IMG/VR virus record: IMGVR_UViG_3300009509_000001
Span: 62,001 to 126,000 of that record
Origin: a virus
DNA: 64,000 nucleotides
Reading direction: 5' to 3' (one strand)
Below the pieces are notes generated by a model, which was not told where the DNA came from, ran no database searches, and worked only from the letters and a program-made list of their open reading frames with translations. The position numbers and the translations under genes are program-made. Shown piece by piece: positions 45,730 to 54,281 of the stretch (position 1 is its first letter; each line of letters starts with the position of its first letter).

Positions 45730-46113
45730 TTATCCGGCGAACAGATGCCGCAGACGGCTCACGAGGCCCGTGAAGTCGAAGTGCGGCCAGTTCTGATGGT
45801 TGACGATCCGCTGCATGAATTCGCCGCGCTGCTCGTCCATGAGCCTGCAGGCGATCTCGTACTTCTTGCGGCGCAATACGAACGTGCATCCGTAGATGTC
45901 CGAGTCGAAATGCTCCTCGTCGGTCTCCTCGCACAGGGCCACGCGGACCCGGTAGTGGCAGTTGACGATGTCGGTGCTCAGCCGCAGGGTGGCGACGAGT
46001 TCGCAGAACTGGTAGTCCTCGTCCTCTTCGTCCCGTTCGCACGGCGGGTTGAACTCGATGACTCCGAGCGCTCCGAACATCTGCGCCCTGGGCGCGTCGA
46101 TCAATACGTTCAT
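45730..46113 (-). CDS. Hypothetical protein
   Basis: 127 residues. Mixed alpha/beta with cysteines in CHYRVRVALCEE and YGCTFVL. ATGA overlap with the Xre-type regulator. Last gene of the 45.7-64 kb block before the terminator. No family was recognised. Confidence 0.58.
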   Translation of the reverse strand: MNVLIDAPRAQMFGALGVIEFNPPCERDEEDEDYQFCELVATLRLSTDIVNCHYRVRVALCEETDEEHFDSDIYGCTFVLRRKKYEIACRLMDEQRGEFMQRIVNHQNWPHFDFTGLVSRLRHLFAG

Positions 46114-46679
46114 GATATTTCCTTGATTAGCTTTTCATACATCTTGACCACCGCCTTCGAGTGTTCGACGTTGGCCTTCCATTGGTCGCACAGGCGCTGC
46201 ATGCGTCGCCTGTGCAGGTCCAGTATCAGCTCGGGCACGAGGCTCGACACGTAAAGCGTCGGCTTCTCGACCATCCACTCGGGTGCCGGCTCGGTGAGCC
46301 AGTACTCCTGCAGGATGGGGCAGCGCCACGAACTGACGTTGCCCGCCTGCACGTAGCCCGGTTCCATGTCGATGAGCCGGTACTGGATGCGCACGCTTGG
46401 CCGGTCGTGCCGGTTGCTGTAGCCGCTGCAGAAGACCTTGACCGCCACGCCGAGCGCGCGGTCGGGCTTCTTCACATGCTCGAACATGCCGTGGTCGTCG
46501 GCCACCTGGTCGTCCAGGGACTCGACCTCGAGCGCACGGCACAGGAGCCTTGCGGTCTTGGCGCTCGGCTCCATGTGCCCGTTCTCGATGCGGCTGATGT
46601 GCTGGTACGACACGTCGGCACGCTTGGCCAGTGCGGCCTGGGTGAGGCCACGGGCCTTCCGCAGTTCGCGCAGGTTCAT
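46110..46679 (-). CDS. Xre-family transcriptional regulator
   Basis: 189 residues from the ATG at 46679 (TGATG overlap). Residues 1-55 are a classic Xre helix-turn-helix: LRELRKARGLTQAALAKRADVSYQHISRIENGHMEPS. The remaining 130 residues form an unrecognised domain that may sense a ligand or make a dimer. It likely represses or activates a phage promoter. The palindromic elements in this window are possible targets, by inference only. Confidence 0.82.
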   Translation of the reverse strand: MNLRELRKARGLTQAALAKRADVSYQHISRIENGHMEPSAKTARLLCRALEVESLDDQVADDHGMFEHVKKPDRALGVAVKVFCSGYSNRHDRPSVRIQYRLIDMEPGYVQAGNVSSWRCPILQEYWLTEPAPEWMVEKPTLYVSSLVPELILDLHRRRMQRLCDQWKANVEHSKAVVKMYEKLIKEIS

Positions 46680-47350
46680 CAGTACGCCTTCCCGCCGTGG
46701 CGGTGCGACCGCGTGGCGTTGTAGCGTACCTTGGCGATCATGGCGCCGACCACGTCCATCTTGTTGCCGGCACTGAAGTCCAGGATGCGGATCATGGTGT
46801 CGGCCAGCTCCTCCTCGATGCCGCTGAACTCCTGAATGTGGTCGCTCGGCTTGTTGCCCTTGCGATCCCACTCCATGGCCTCGGCGAGCTCGCTCACCAT
46901 AAGCATGAAGTTCGTGGCATTGTTGTTCGGGTTCTCCCACCAGCCGTTCGCGCGGTTGACGGCGTGCAGCTGCTGCTGGAACTTACGGAGATCCGGCAGG
47001 TCCAGGAAGTCGCTTTCGTCCTTGACGTCCCAGGGGAACGGATAGGTCTCCATGACTTCCCAGTGAAGGGCCGCAAGCCCCGTGCCGAACGACCTTACCG
47101 AATTCATCAGAAGGCAGAAGGTGCCGGTGTTCGCGTACTTGTCGTGCACGTTGATGCCGTTGATGGTCGTCTTCTCGGGATCGATGCCACGGGACTTCTG
47201 GTACTCGAACAGGTTCTGCGGCAACGCGATGAACGGCTGCTTGCCGCGCTCGCGCTTGTACAGCTCGGCGAGCGCCGAGTCGAGCGCGTGCAGAAAGCTC
47301 CTGGTGTCGTCCAGGCTCATGCCCGGAATGGCATTAAGCAGAGTGCTCAT
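46679..47350 (-). CDS. MazG-like nucleotide pyrophosphohydrolase
   Basis: 223 residues from the ATG at 47350 (ATGA overlap). The C-terminal 85 residues match MazG-like helices: NFMLMVSELAEAMEWDRKG, GIEEELADTMIRILDFSAGN, then KVRYNATRSHRHGGKAY. The E-x-x-E and E-E-x-x-D residues bind magnesium. It hydrolyses nucleoside triphosphates or ppGpp-like signals. The N-terminal 130 residues are specific and may be regulatory. Confidence 0.78.
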   Translation of the reverse strand: MSTLLNAIPGMSLDDTRSFLHALDSALAELYKRERGKQPFIALPQNLFEYQKSRGIDPEKTTINGINVHDKYANTGTFCLLMNSVRSFGTGLAALHWEVMETYPFPWDVKDESDFLDLPDLRKFQQQLHAVNRANGWWENPNNNATNFMLMVSELAEAMEWDRKGNKPSDHIQEFSGIEEELADTMIRILDFSAGNKMDVVGAMIAKVRYNATRSHRHGGKAY

Positions 47351-47961
47351 GATTGGTTCTCCAGTTGATGCATGGCCAGCCGCAGGCCGACCCAATGCTG
47401 TTTCAATGTGTGTGGCATGACCTCGCCCCAGAGCCAGGGGTCGTAGTCCGTCCAGTTGGCGCCCAGGAACTGCTCGCCGTTGGTGGCGAGCCAGTGGCTG
47501 AACTCGTCCTTGTTGGCCGAGGCGGCTTTGGCCTCGCGCACCAGGTCGAGATCCACGTGCTCGTCGTACTCCAGCAGATCCTTGACGTTCTCGTCGATGC
47601 GGCGCTCGCACTCGTTCGTGTCCCAGTCCATCCAGCGACGGCCGCTGCCGTCGGGACTTGCCTGACACTTCTCGTGCAGATAGCTGATGCCGCACTTGGC
47701 CCAGCCGTCGAGCCGCATGTTGTCATACACGCCGTAGATGGCTTCGCCGCAGTCGCCGCGCACGATCAGGCTGTTGCCGACCGCCATGAAGATCATGAGG
47801 TAGCTGCTGCTCGTGGGCCGGCCCCAGATCAGGTAGTCGATCTGGTTGCCGTTGTCGACCTGGCCGGCGTGGCGCTTGGCCAGGTGGTCCTTGAAGTCGT
47901 TGGCGATCATCTGAACGCCGCGGTCTTCGTGGTGATGGGGGAACAACGCTTTAAGATCCAC
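47347..47961 (-). CDS. Conserved phage hypothetical protein
   Basis: 204 residues. IDYLIWGRPTSSSYLMIFMAVGNSLIVRGDCGEAIYGVY resembles a phage protein family I have seen without a known role: small strands, a GD-C/D-AIY motif, then YLHEKC and WD..C. It overlaps the next gene by 11 bases. Confidence 0.6.
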   Translation of the reverse strand: MDLKALFPHHHEDRGVQMIANDFKDHLAKRHAGQVDNGNQIDYLIWGRPTSSSYLMIFMAVGNSLIVRGDCGEAIYGVYDNMRLDGWAKCGISYLHEKCQASPDGSGRRWMDWDTNECERRIDENVKDLLEYDEHVDLDLVREAKAASANKDEFSHWLATNGEQFLGANWTDYDPWLWGEVMPHTLKQHWVGLRLAMHQLENQS

Positions 47962-48676
47962 GTTCGGCCTCCTTCGACGGGAAGGTCAGTGCGTGCGACT
48001 CCATGGCGTCCTTCACCTCGTACTTCTTGCCGATGAAGGTGCTTCCGTGGTCGTCGTCGAACCAGCCCTCGAACTCGCGACTGCTCACGCGTTCGATCGT
48101 GGCCTTGCGGCCGTTGAACACGTACTCGGTCTTCGGACCCTTCTTCGGCTGTGCCGGGAAGATGTGGGCCAGACAGTGTTCGTCGATCTTGGTCACGGGC
48201 TCCGGGTTGTACATGGTCGGATGCTCTTCAGTGAACTTCCGGGCCTTGGCGCGCTGCCGGATGAGGCTGCGGCCCGTGGCGTAGAAGTTGGCGTTGAGTA
48301 TGGCCTCCATCCGGTCGATCTCGATCGCCATCTGGTTGAAGAGGTGCTTGTCCTTCTCGGTCTCGCACTTGGCCGCCAGGTCGTCGATCTCAAGCTGCAC
48401 GAGGGCGCCGATCTCGTGCATGAGCGTCGCCAGATACATGATGGCGTCGGTCTTGGATTCGTTCTCGATCGAGTCCGATGCCCAGTCGAAGGCGTTGCAC
48501 GGGCACTCGGCCGTGCAGTCGGCGGGGCAGTCCAATGCCTCCTGGTCGTCGCGCAGCTTGAGAATGCGGGTCTTGAACTCCGCGGCTTCCTTGCCGCCCT
48601 CGTCTTCGTCCGGGAACCAGGTCCCGATGTCTTCGAGTATGTTGTACAGGGTCTCGATGGTCTCTGCTCTATTCAT
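47951..48676 (-). CDS. Hypothetical protein with cysteine cluster
   Basis: 241 residues from the ATG at 48676, with GGAGG eight bases upstream. An acidic helical N-terminus precedes CPADCTAECPC at about 50-60, a tight cysteine cluster. Long helices and an alpha/beta C-terminus follow. No family was recognised. Confidence 0.6.
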   Translation of the reverse strand: MNRAETIETLYNILEDIGTWFPDEDEGGKEAAEFKTRILKLRDDQEALDCPADCTAECPCNAFDWASDSIENESKTDAIMYLATLMHEIGALVQLEIDDLAAKCETEKDKHLFNQMAIEIDRMEAILNANFYATGRSLIRQRAKARKFTEEHPTMYNPEPVTKIDEHCLAHIFPAQPKKGPKTEYVFNGRKATIERVSSREFEGWFDDDHGSTFIGKKYEVKDAMESHALTFPSKEAERGS

Positions 48677-48980
48677 CGATGGTTCCTCCATTTCGTTTGA
48701 TTACGTCAATGAGACCTTCCTCGGTTTCGACCGACAGGCGGCCGTGATTCTCGGAGATCTCCTTGAATATGTTCTGAAGCGCGGTCAACATGTCGGCCTC
48801 GGCGTCGGGCCGATCGACCGGGCGGTGGCCCGCGCGCCGCATCATTCTGACCCAGCGCTCGCGCAGCTCCTCGCAGTATTGGGCGGTGTCCACGCGTTCG
48901 CAGCAGCCGCCGTTCAGCATCAGGTAGGTGTTGCCGTCGCAACGCTCCTCGATGCGGTATCCTTTTTCTTCGTCAGCCAT
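48669..48980 (-). CDS. Small helical hypothetical protein
   Basis: 103 residues. Strand-rich start with CD, CC and YC cysteines, then two charged helices. It overlaps the downstream start by eight bases. No family was recognised. Confidence 0.57.
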   Translation of the reverse strand: MADEEKGYRIEERCDGNTYLMLNGGCCERVDTAQYCEELRERWVRMMRRAGHRPVDRPDAEADMLTALQNIFKEISENHGRLSVETEEGLIDVIKRNGGTIDE

Positions 48981-48992
48981 TGGTGTTCTCCA

Positions 48993-49217
48993 TTAGTTCA
49001 TTATTGCTTCGAACAGGCTCTTGGCCCAGTCCGCTACTTGGGATGCGGCTGCCACCAGGACGAGCAGCACCCCCACGCAGCAGCAACAGCCTGCTCCGCC
49101 GTCATCGCTGCCGCTGTCGTTGACATGTGAGCCTTTGACGTTGACGCGTCCAGGCTTTCTGTAGCCGTCAAGCTGCCGTGGGAATCGCCGGGTGTGTGGT
49201 TTACGGTCGTGTCCCAT
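48993..49217 (-). CDS. Single-span protein with CCCC before the membrane segment
   Basis: 74 residues. A basic N-terminal 35, then GAGCCCCVGVLLVLVAAASQVADWAKSLF, in which four consecutive cysteines precede a membrane span. The cysteines could be acylated. Unknown family. It begins one base after the upstream stop. Confidence 0.55.
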   Translation of the reverse strand: MGHDRKPHTRRFPRQLDGYRKPGRVNVKGSHVNDSGSDDGGAGCCCCVGVLLVLVAAASQVADWAKSLFEAIMN

Positions 49218-49218
49218 G

Positions 49219-49518
49219 TCACTGCGGCTCCAGTTCGGACGCGGCGATCACGTCCTCGACGGTTATGAGTTGATCGTCTTCAACCGGGTCCCGCTCCGGG
49301 AATCTCCAGTAGGAGATGGGTCCCGGGAACCACGGATCCGTGCCATAGTAGAATCGAAAGCCCTTGACCGGGTCGACGCCGTTGATGTAGACGCCTGCCC
49401 AACGGTCTTTCGAATCCTTCGCCACCATGGCCTCGCAATGCCCCTTCGGGCCTGCGCGGAGCATCCGCACCAGATGGCTCATGGCCTTGTCATAGCGCTC
49501 CTGTTGTTCCTTGTTCAT
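49219..49518 (-). CDS. Small hypothetical protein
   Basis: 99 residues from the ATG at 49518 (ATGA overlap). A helical start, then aromatic-rich strands (GFRFYYGTDPWFPGPISYWRFPE). No motif was recognised. Confidence 0.57.
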   Translation of the reverse strand: MNKEQQERYDKAMSHLVRMLRAGPKGHCEAMVAKDSKDRWAGVYINGVDPVKGFRFYYGTDPWFPGPISYWRFPERDPVEDDQLITVEDVIAASELEPQ

Positions 49519-49844
49519 TGTTCGAGCTCCAGGAACGCGTTTACGGTTTCGATCCAGCACTGCCTGCAGTCGGCGTCCATGTCGCACGCGCGCTTCAGGC
49601 CGAACTTGGTGTGGGACCACGGCTTCAGGTCCTCCGGCGGGCAGTCGCCGATCGGCGCGTGTGCGTCGGCCAGGCGGTCGACCACCTCGGGAAGTTCGTG
49701 CACGATCACCCGGAATCTGTCCATGTTCATTTTGCTCAGCTCTTTAACGTGGGTCTGCGCCCACAGCTGGCCGTCCTGATCCATGAACACCGGGAAGTCG
49801 TCGTACAGCCGATCCTCTTCGATGTGCCATATGCTGAATTTCAT
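49515..49844 (-). CDS. Small hypothetical protein
   Basis: 109 residues. Begins MKFSIWHIEEDRLYDDFPVF. Four cysteines lie in the C-terminal half (GDCPPED, RACDMDADCRQCW), possibly metal-binding. ATGA overlaps on both sides. Confidence 0.57.
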   Translation of the reverse strand: MKFSIWHIEEDRLYDDFPVFMDQDGQLWAQTHVKELSKMNMDRFRVIVHELPEVVDRLADAHAPIGDCPPEDLKPWSHTKFGLKRACDMDADCRQCWIETVNAFLELEQ

Positions 49845-50095
49845 AACGTGAAGATTATCTCCTCGATGTCTTTGCGCAGGGCCATGGTGTAGCCACGGTC
49901 GATGGCTTCCTTGGCCTTTGCGCTCTTGAACGGTTTCTTCTTGTCGGCCAGCCGCTCCGCGAGCATGTGCACGTCCGCGGTTGTCTGGGTGCTCTCGACT
50001 ACGATGTCGTATCCGTCGAGCTCCCGGTTTATCAGGAACAGGATGTTCCTGGGGAGCCCCTGGACTTCGACGTGACTTACGATTACGGTCTGCAT
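49841..50095 (-). CDS. Small alpha/beta hypothetical protein
   Basis: 84 residues from the ATG at 50095. MQTVIVSHVEVQGLPRNILFLI then a lysine-rich helix. The longer frame overlaps the upstream gene and lacks support. Unknown. Confidence 0.55.
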   Translation of the reverse strand: MQTVIVSHVEVQGLPRNILFLINRELDGYDIVVESTQTTADVHMLAERLADKKKPFKSAKAKEAIDRGYTMALRKDIEEIIFTL

Positions 50096-50097
50096 AC

Positions 50098-50322
50098 TCA
50101 GTCTCCGAACGCTTCGGGGTTCTTGCGGCGCCACCAGCCCTCGACCTTGATCAGGCAGGGCAGGCCCGGCAGTTGTCCGACGGGTGGATCGGGCATGGCC
50201 CCCTTCATGATGTAGGGGGTCACGCTCTTCGGAATCCATATCTGGACCTTGGTGGACTCGATCTCCATCAGCCGCGCCTTTTCGCTTTCGCGGATAAGGA
50301 AACAGTCGATGTGATCATCCAT
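50098..50322 (-). CDS. Small hypothetical protein
   Basis: 74 residues. Strand-rich with a C-terminal KVEGWWRRKNP. It overlaps the next start by eight bases. No family was recognised. Confidence 0.55.
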   Translation of the reverse strand: MDDHIDCFLIRESEKARLMEIESTKVQIWIPKSVTPYIMKGAMPDPPVGQLPGLPCLIKVEGWWRRKNPEAFGD

Positions 50323-50875
50323 TGGACGGCCTCGGCACTATGACGGGCTCGCCGTCCTCGATGGGCGGGATGTCCGCGAACGGATCGGGCTCGTCCTTGC
50401 GGGAAGCCTTACGCGCGGCATCGACGAGACCCGCCAGGAAGTCCCCGCCCATCTGGCGCGGGTAGATCATGGAGAAGCACTCGTGCACCAGCTGCTCGTC
50501 GATGAGCAGGTCCATGGCCATGAACTGGTGAACCAGTATGAGCCGGAGTGCCTGCTCGGGCAACGTGTTCGTGGCACTGTCCCGGTCGACGGCGTACGGC
50601 TGGTCACCGTGCTTCAACGCAATCTCGGTGTGGATCACGAACGTCTGCTCGGCCCATTCGAGGAGCTGCGGGTTTTCGTGGGTCACGTCGTGGGTCACGG
50701 CCACCTGCCGCTCACTACGCACCTCCACCCGGAGGTTAGCCTTTATGAGCTCCGTGTGGGCGTTCAGCCGCCCGAGCATCGCCGTCGACATTTCCATGTT
50801 CTTCTCCATGGCTTCGACGGCAGCGTCTTTCGCCACTTTCGTGATGTCGGGCTTCGTTTCTTTGTGCTTGGTCAC
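50315..50875 (-). CDS. Hypothetical protein
   Basis: 186 residues, mostly helical; ends in an acidic/proline-rich tail (DEPDPFADIPPIEDGEPV). ATGA overlap with the upstream gene. No family was recognised. Confidence 0.58.
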   Translation of the reverse strand: MTKHKETKPDITKVAKDAAVEAMEKNMEMSTAMLGRLNAHTELIKANLRVEVRSERQVAVTHDVTHENPQLLEWAEQTFVIHTEIALKHGDQPYAVDRDSATNTLPEQALRLILVHQFMAMDLLIDEQLVHECFSMIYPRQMGGDFLAGLVDAARKASRKDEPDPFADIPPIEDGEPVIVPRPSNG

Positions 50876-51195
50876 TTTACGTTCTCCTTCACGCGATTGC
50901 GCCAGCCGGAGCAGCGCATGGTTTTGAATTCATCGCCCATGGCGATGTCGTGTACGGCCACGACGTCGGCGGCGACGTTCAGTCGCTTCGAGTCCTGGTC
51001 GTGATCAGTGTTCTCCAGATAGGCGATGATGTCTTCCAGCTGCTCGGCCTTGGCGTCATACACCAGGAACGGCACGAGCATGTTCACGTCGACCCCGGTA
51101 TCCTTGAACAGAGCCAGAACCAGGTTGATGCATTTCATCAAAACCTGCTGGTGTTCAAGGCCCGCGGCGACTTTTCCTGCCAGTTCAATATCCAT
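50872..51195 (-). CDS. Helical hypothetical protein
   Basis: 107 residues from the ATG at 51195, since upstream codons overlap the neighbour. Helical with a hydrophobic centre (LMKCINLVLALFKDTGVDVNMLVPFLV), and ends with a basic segment. Unknown. Confidence 0.57.
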   Translation of the reverse strand: MDIELAGKVAAGLEHQQVLMKCINLVLALFKDTGVDVNMLVPFLVYDAKAEQLEDIIAYLENTDHDQDSKRLNVAADVVAVHDIAMGDEFKTMRCSGWRNRVKENVK

Positions 51196-51196
51196 G

Positions 51197-51625
51197 TTAC
51201 TTGTCCACTGTTGCGCCGACGACCCGACAGACGTCACTCCACCTGAAGCCGCACTCGGTGCAGCGCATGTGGACGTGAAGCCGGTAATCCGTGTCGTCGT
51301 CGTAGGTTACTATTCCGATCGTGCTGTTCTTGCCGATCTTGGCGACCGCCGAGCAGCACGGGCAGTGTTTGGGGTCCTCGCTGCGGCGGTTGGCCACGAG
51401 CGTTTCCAGGTCTTCGCCCAGGTTCTCGTACATGTGTACGTAGCCCAGGTGTTCCATGATCGGCTCGCCGTCCTCGAACAGGGTAACCTGCTCGCCGGCG
51501 GCGCGCGTCGCCCAGTCCGTGACTGATTGGCGCTTGTACTCCCGGTAGATCGAACGGGCGGTTTCGCCATCAGTGTCGTCGAAGACGGTACCGATGTTAC
51601 CAACGATGACTTGATATTTACTCAT
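51197..51625 (-). CDS. Zinc-ribbon hypothetical protein
   Basis: 142 residues. CPCC at about 88-91 and CTEC near 121-124, inside HMRCTECGFRW, form a zinc ribbon with a strand insert. The N-terminal part is alpha/beta. It overlaps the upstream gene by eight bases. Perhaps nucleic-acid binding. Confidence 0.6.
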   Translation of the reverse strand: MSKYQVIVGNIGTVFDDTDGETARSIYREYKRQSVTDWATRAAGEQVTLFEDGEPIMEHLGYVHMYENLGEDLETLVANRRSEDPKHCPCCSAVAKIGKNSTIGIVTYDDDTDYRLHVHMRCTECGFRWSDVCRVVGATVDK

Positions 51626-52001
51626 TGGCCACCTCCACGGGATCTATGGGCAGAAGCATGCGCAGCGGCAGCCGGCGCTTACCGAACGGCGGGATCGCGA
51701 TCTCGGCGCCGCTCACCTGTTCTTCGCCGTCGACGACGGTCCAGAAGCTTTCGACCTTTCGGGGTTTGAGATCCTTGACGTCGAATTTCTTCGGGTCGAT
51801 CTCCTCACCGGGTTTCAGGTCGTTGGCCACGTAGACCAGCGTGCCGGGACGGAACTCGCGGGATTCCACGATCTTGCCGTCGGCGTCCTTCACGTTGTGT
51901 GCCAAAGCCCCGCCGATCTCGGCGACCGGAATGGGTTGCGAGGTTTTGTTCACCTTCGACTCGAATCCCGAGCCGAATGCCGATGGGTCACATCCGCTCA
52001 T
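51618..52001 (-). CDS. Hypothetical protein
   Basis: 127 residues from the ATG at 52001 (ATGA overlap). Strand-rich soluble protein (GTLVYVANDLKPGEEI, VESFWTVVDGEEQ) with no recognised motif. Confidence 0.57.
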   Translation of the reverse strand: MSGCDPSAFGSGFESKVNKTSQPIPVAEIGGALAHNVKDADGKIVESREFRPGTLVYVANDLKPGEEIDPKKFDVKDLKPRKVESFWTVVDGEEQVSGAEIAIPPFGKRRLPLRMLLPIDPVEVANE

Positions 52002-52387
52002 GGTAACAGCTGCTCCTTCGCCACGCCGGTGAGTGCCGACGCCAGCATGTATGTGTCCTTGAACGCGTTGAAGTCGCCGAGGTCCGTGTTCGGCACCTCG
52101 TTCAACGCACGCTGGATGGTCTCGAACAGCTTGCGCGGCAACACGACCACGTCGTTGTCGAAGCTGACGGTGTCCGGTGCGATCCAGTGCTTGACCTCGA
52201 CGTCGAGCGCCGGCCTGCTGTCCAGGACCTCGACGCCCTCGTCCTCCATCGTGCACATCAGCTGGTCGCCGATGGCCTCGCTGCAGAGTTCGTGCTCGAT
52301 GTCCGCGTCCATCGGTTCATCGTCGTCGTAACGATTCTGTTTGTCGATGTCGATGGCGATCAATGCCTTGTAGTATTTGACGTTCAT
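51998..52387 (-). CDS. Hypothetical protein
   Basis: 129 residues from the ATG at 52387 (ATGA overlap). Starts MNVKYYKALIAIDIDKQ, then an acidic helical region and a C-terminal helix. No motif was recognised. Confidence 0.57.
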   Translation of the reverse strand: MNVKYYKALIAIDIDKQNRYDDDEPMDADIEHELCSEAIGDQLMCTMEDEGVEVLDSRPALDVEVKHWIAPDTVSFDNDVVVLPRKLFETIQRALNEVPNTDLGDFNAFKDTYMLASALTGVAKEQLLP

Positions 52388-52923
52388 GATTGTTCCTTTA
52401 ACGTTGACACTCCGTAAGAGAAGTGGTTGAGTCTGTTTATGACGTAGCCGCGCTTGACCATGGCCTCTTTGAACTTGTTCATCAGGTGGTAGTTCTCGTA
52501 GGCCACGTTCAGCATCGGAGCGAAATCGCCGCCGTCGCACATGATGATCATGACCATGTCGTCGGTCGGCATGCACGTGGCGGGCCAGCCGGCCCATTCA
52601 TCCTTGAACCACTGCACGGTGTGGAACGCCTTGCAGCCGCCGCAGTACGGTTTCTCGCCGTAGGCTTCGATCGCTGCGTCGAGCGCGGCCATCGCCGCCG
52701 TGGTGGCTTCGGGCGTGGCGAGCGCCGTGTTCAGCGACTCGAGCTCGTCGATCTTGAAGTACAGATCGCCGTTGATCTCGGGCTCCGGCACGATGGTCTG
52801 ATTGGAATGGACGGTGAACGGTACGGTGTCGCCGTAGGGTTCCCCGTCGTAGTCCTTCAGCACGATGCGGTCGGAGCGCACGAGCTCCTCGCCCGCGTAG
52901 GTGAGTAGCAGGTAGTTTTCCAT
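52384..52923 (-). CDS. Hypothetical protein with CGGC motif
   Basis: 179 residues. N-terminal strands, a helical middle and CGGCKAFHTVQWFKDEWAGWPATC, a possible metal or redox site. The C-terminus is helical. No family was recognised. Confidence 0.58.
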   Translation of the reverse strand: MENYLLLTYAGEELVRSDRIVLKDYDGEPYGDTVPFTVHSNQTIVPEPEINGDLYFKIDELESLNTALATPEATTAAMAALDAAIEAYGEKPYCGGCKAFHTVQWFKDEWAGWPATCMPTDDMVMIIMCDGGDFAPMLNVAYENYHLMNKFKEAMVKRGYVINRLNHFSYGVSTLKEQS

Positions 52924-52935
52924 GTTGTTCTCCAG

Positions 52936-53478
52936 TTATGGTTTCGGGAAGAATTTGCGGCACTTGGCGTTCATCTCGACCTGACGGCCCTCGGCGTATT
53001 CCCAGAAGCGTCTGGAATCCTCGCTGCCGTTCGGTCGGTAGATGTCGTCGTGCCGCCCTTTGTAGCCTTCCATGCAGTATGCGCGTGCCAGCGGCCCGTT
53101 GCCGCACTGAATCACGCAGTGCCTGCAGTTCTCGCAGCGCTTGGGCAGCGTGTAGCCGCACTCGTGCCGCCAGTCGACGCCGTCGGCCTTAGCGTCGTCC
53201 GAGCGGACGGGCCGCCAGCCGGCCGGCATCGAATCGTCTTTGACCAGCACGACGAAGCCCGGATGCTTCGGCTTTCCGTCGAGGGTGTTCTCCTCGACGT
53301 AGGCGTTCAGCGCATCGCAGTGCTTCTGTGCCGTCGGCAACCGCATCCAGCTGAGCGGGCTGTCGCTGACGAACGAAAGGTTGTAGTCCTTTACGGTGCC
53401 GTCGTTCCACCGCTTTATCAGCGTGAGGAGGTGGTACTCCTTCAGGCCGGGCCTGTTGAGCGCTATTCGGTACCGCAT
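52936..53478 (-). CDS. Cysteine-rich hypothetical protein
   Basis: 180 residues. The C-terminal third has C at ECGYTLPKRCENCRHCVIQCGNG, YCMEG and KCRKFF, seven or more cysteines resembling an iron-sulfur or multi-zinc site. The N-terminal part is alpha/beta. It overlaps the two-span membrane gene by 16 bases. Confidence 0.6.
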   Translation of the reverse strand: MRYRIALNRPGLKEYHLLTLIKRWNDGTVKDYNLSFVSDSPLSWMRLPTAQKHCDALNAYVEENTLDGKPKHPGFVVLVKDDSMPAGWRPVRSDDAKADGVDWRHECGYTLPKRCENCRHCVIQCGNGPLARAYCMEGYKGRHDDIYRPNGSEDSRRFWEYAEGRQVEMNAKCRKFFPKP

Positions 53479-53693
53479 GATTCATACCGGTTGGTGTTGC
53501 TGTTCGCCAGCAGCCACAGGAAGAACAGGCCGATGGGCCAGAGCACGGACATGATTATCAGGGTGACGGTCATGCCGAGCGTCCAGTGCTGGTTGAGGCC
53601 CCGTACTTTGCGGGCCAGGTTGACTTCTTGAATGAACACGGCCATAACGATGATGGCCGCGATCACGTACAGTAGCGTGTATAGATAGTTCAT
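53463..53693 (-). CDS. Two-span small membrane protein
   Basis: 76 residues. Membrane segments at about 3-22 (YLYTLLYVIAAIIVMAVFI) and 40-64 (MTVTLIIMSVLWPIGLFFLWLL) joined by a basic loop. Could act as a holin-like or superinfection-type membrane protein. No lysis neighbours. Confidence 0.6.
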   Translation of the reverse strand: MNYLYTLLYVIAAIIVMAVFIQEVNLARKVRGLNQHWTLGMTVTLIIMSVLWPIGLFFLWLLANSNTNRYESCGTE

Positions 53694-54010
53694 ATTGAAA
53701 TGTGCCTGAATGAGTGTTCAACGGACTTCGTGATCATATCCAGAATCTGCACGGTGAGGTGCACGACCTGATCGTCATTCATTCCGTATAGTTTCTTCAT
53801 CGCCTCGTTCACGGAGTTGTTGGCTCCGAGAATCTTGTCGAACGCCGCTTCCAGCTTGGGAAGCTTCGCACGACTGATGATGATGTAGGTTTTCTTGTCG
53901 ACGCCGCCGAGTTCCGAGAAGAAGCTGTGGATTTCCCCGAACTCAGGGCTCACCCGCGCCAATACGCGCATCTTCTCGCCGATCTCGCGGCGCGTCATTT
54001 TTCGATCCAT
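53690..54010 (-). CDS. Helical hypothetical protein
   Basis: 106 residues, helical and basic at the start. ATGA overlap with the membrane gene. The upstream gene's 3' end overlaps its first 68 bases. No family was recognised. Confidence 0.57.
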   Translation of the reverse strand: MDRKMTRREIGEKMRVLARVSPEFGEIHSFFSELGGVDKKTYIIISRAKLPKLEAAFDKILGANNSVNEAMKKLYGMNDDQVVHLTVQILDMITKSVEHSFRHISI

Positions 54011-54281
54011 CTTGGTTCTCCAGTTTAACTATTATCAGTGGCTGGGCGCTACGCCAGTATACGTCGCACATAAGGCTGCTGAGCGCCTTGTAGTACGGGT
54101 CTTCCAGGACGCGCTGCATGCGTGTGCGCCATTCCCGTTCATAAAGGGGATGCCATTGTGGCGGCATCCCCTTCATAGCCTCGTCGATCATGTATTGCTG
54201 CCAACATTGGAGCTCGGTGACTACCGCCTGTTCCTTCTCCGTGAGGTAGCCGGGAACTACTTCTCCAACTTCACCAAGCAT
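53943..54281 (-). CDS. Hypothetical protein overlapping methyltransferase 3' end
   Basis: 112 residues from an ATG at 54281 inside the last codons of the methyltransferase gene; no good ribosome site, so the start is uncertain. The unique part (YLTEKEQAVVTELQCWQQYMI, WRTRMQRVLEDPYYKALSSL) is a plausible helical protein and fills an otherwise empty 246-base stretch. Confidence 0.45.
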   Translation of the reverse strand: MLGEVGEVVPGYLTEKEQAVVTELQCWQQYMIDEAMKGMPPQWHPLYEREWRTRMQRVLEDPYYKALSSLMCDVYWRSAQPLIIVKLENQDGSKNDAPRDRREDARIGAGEP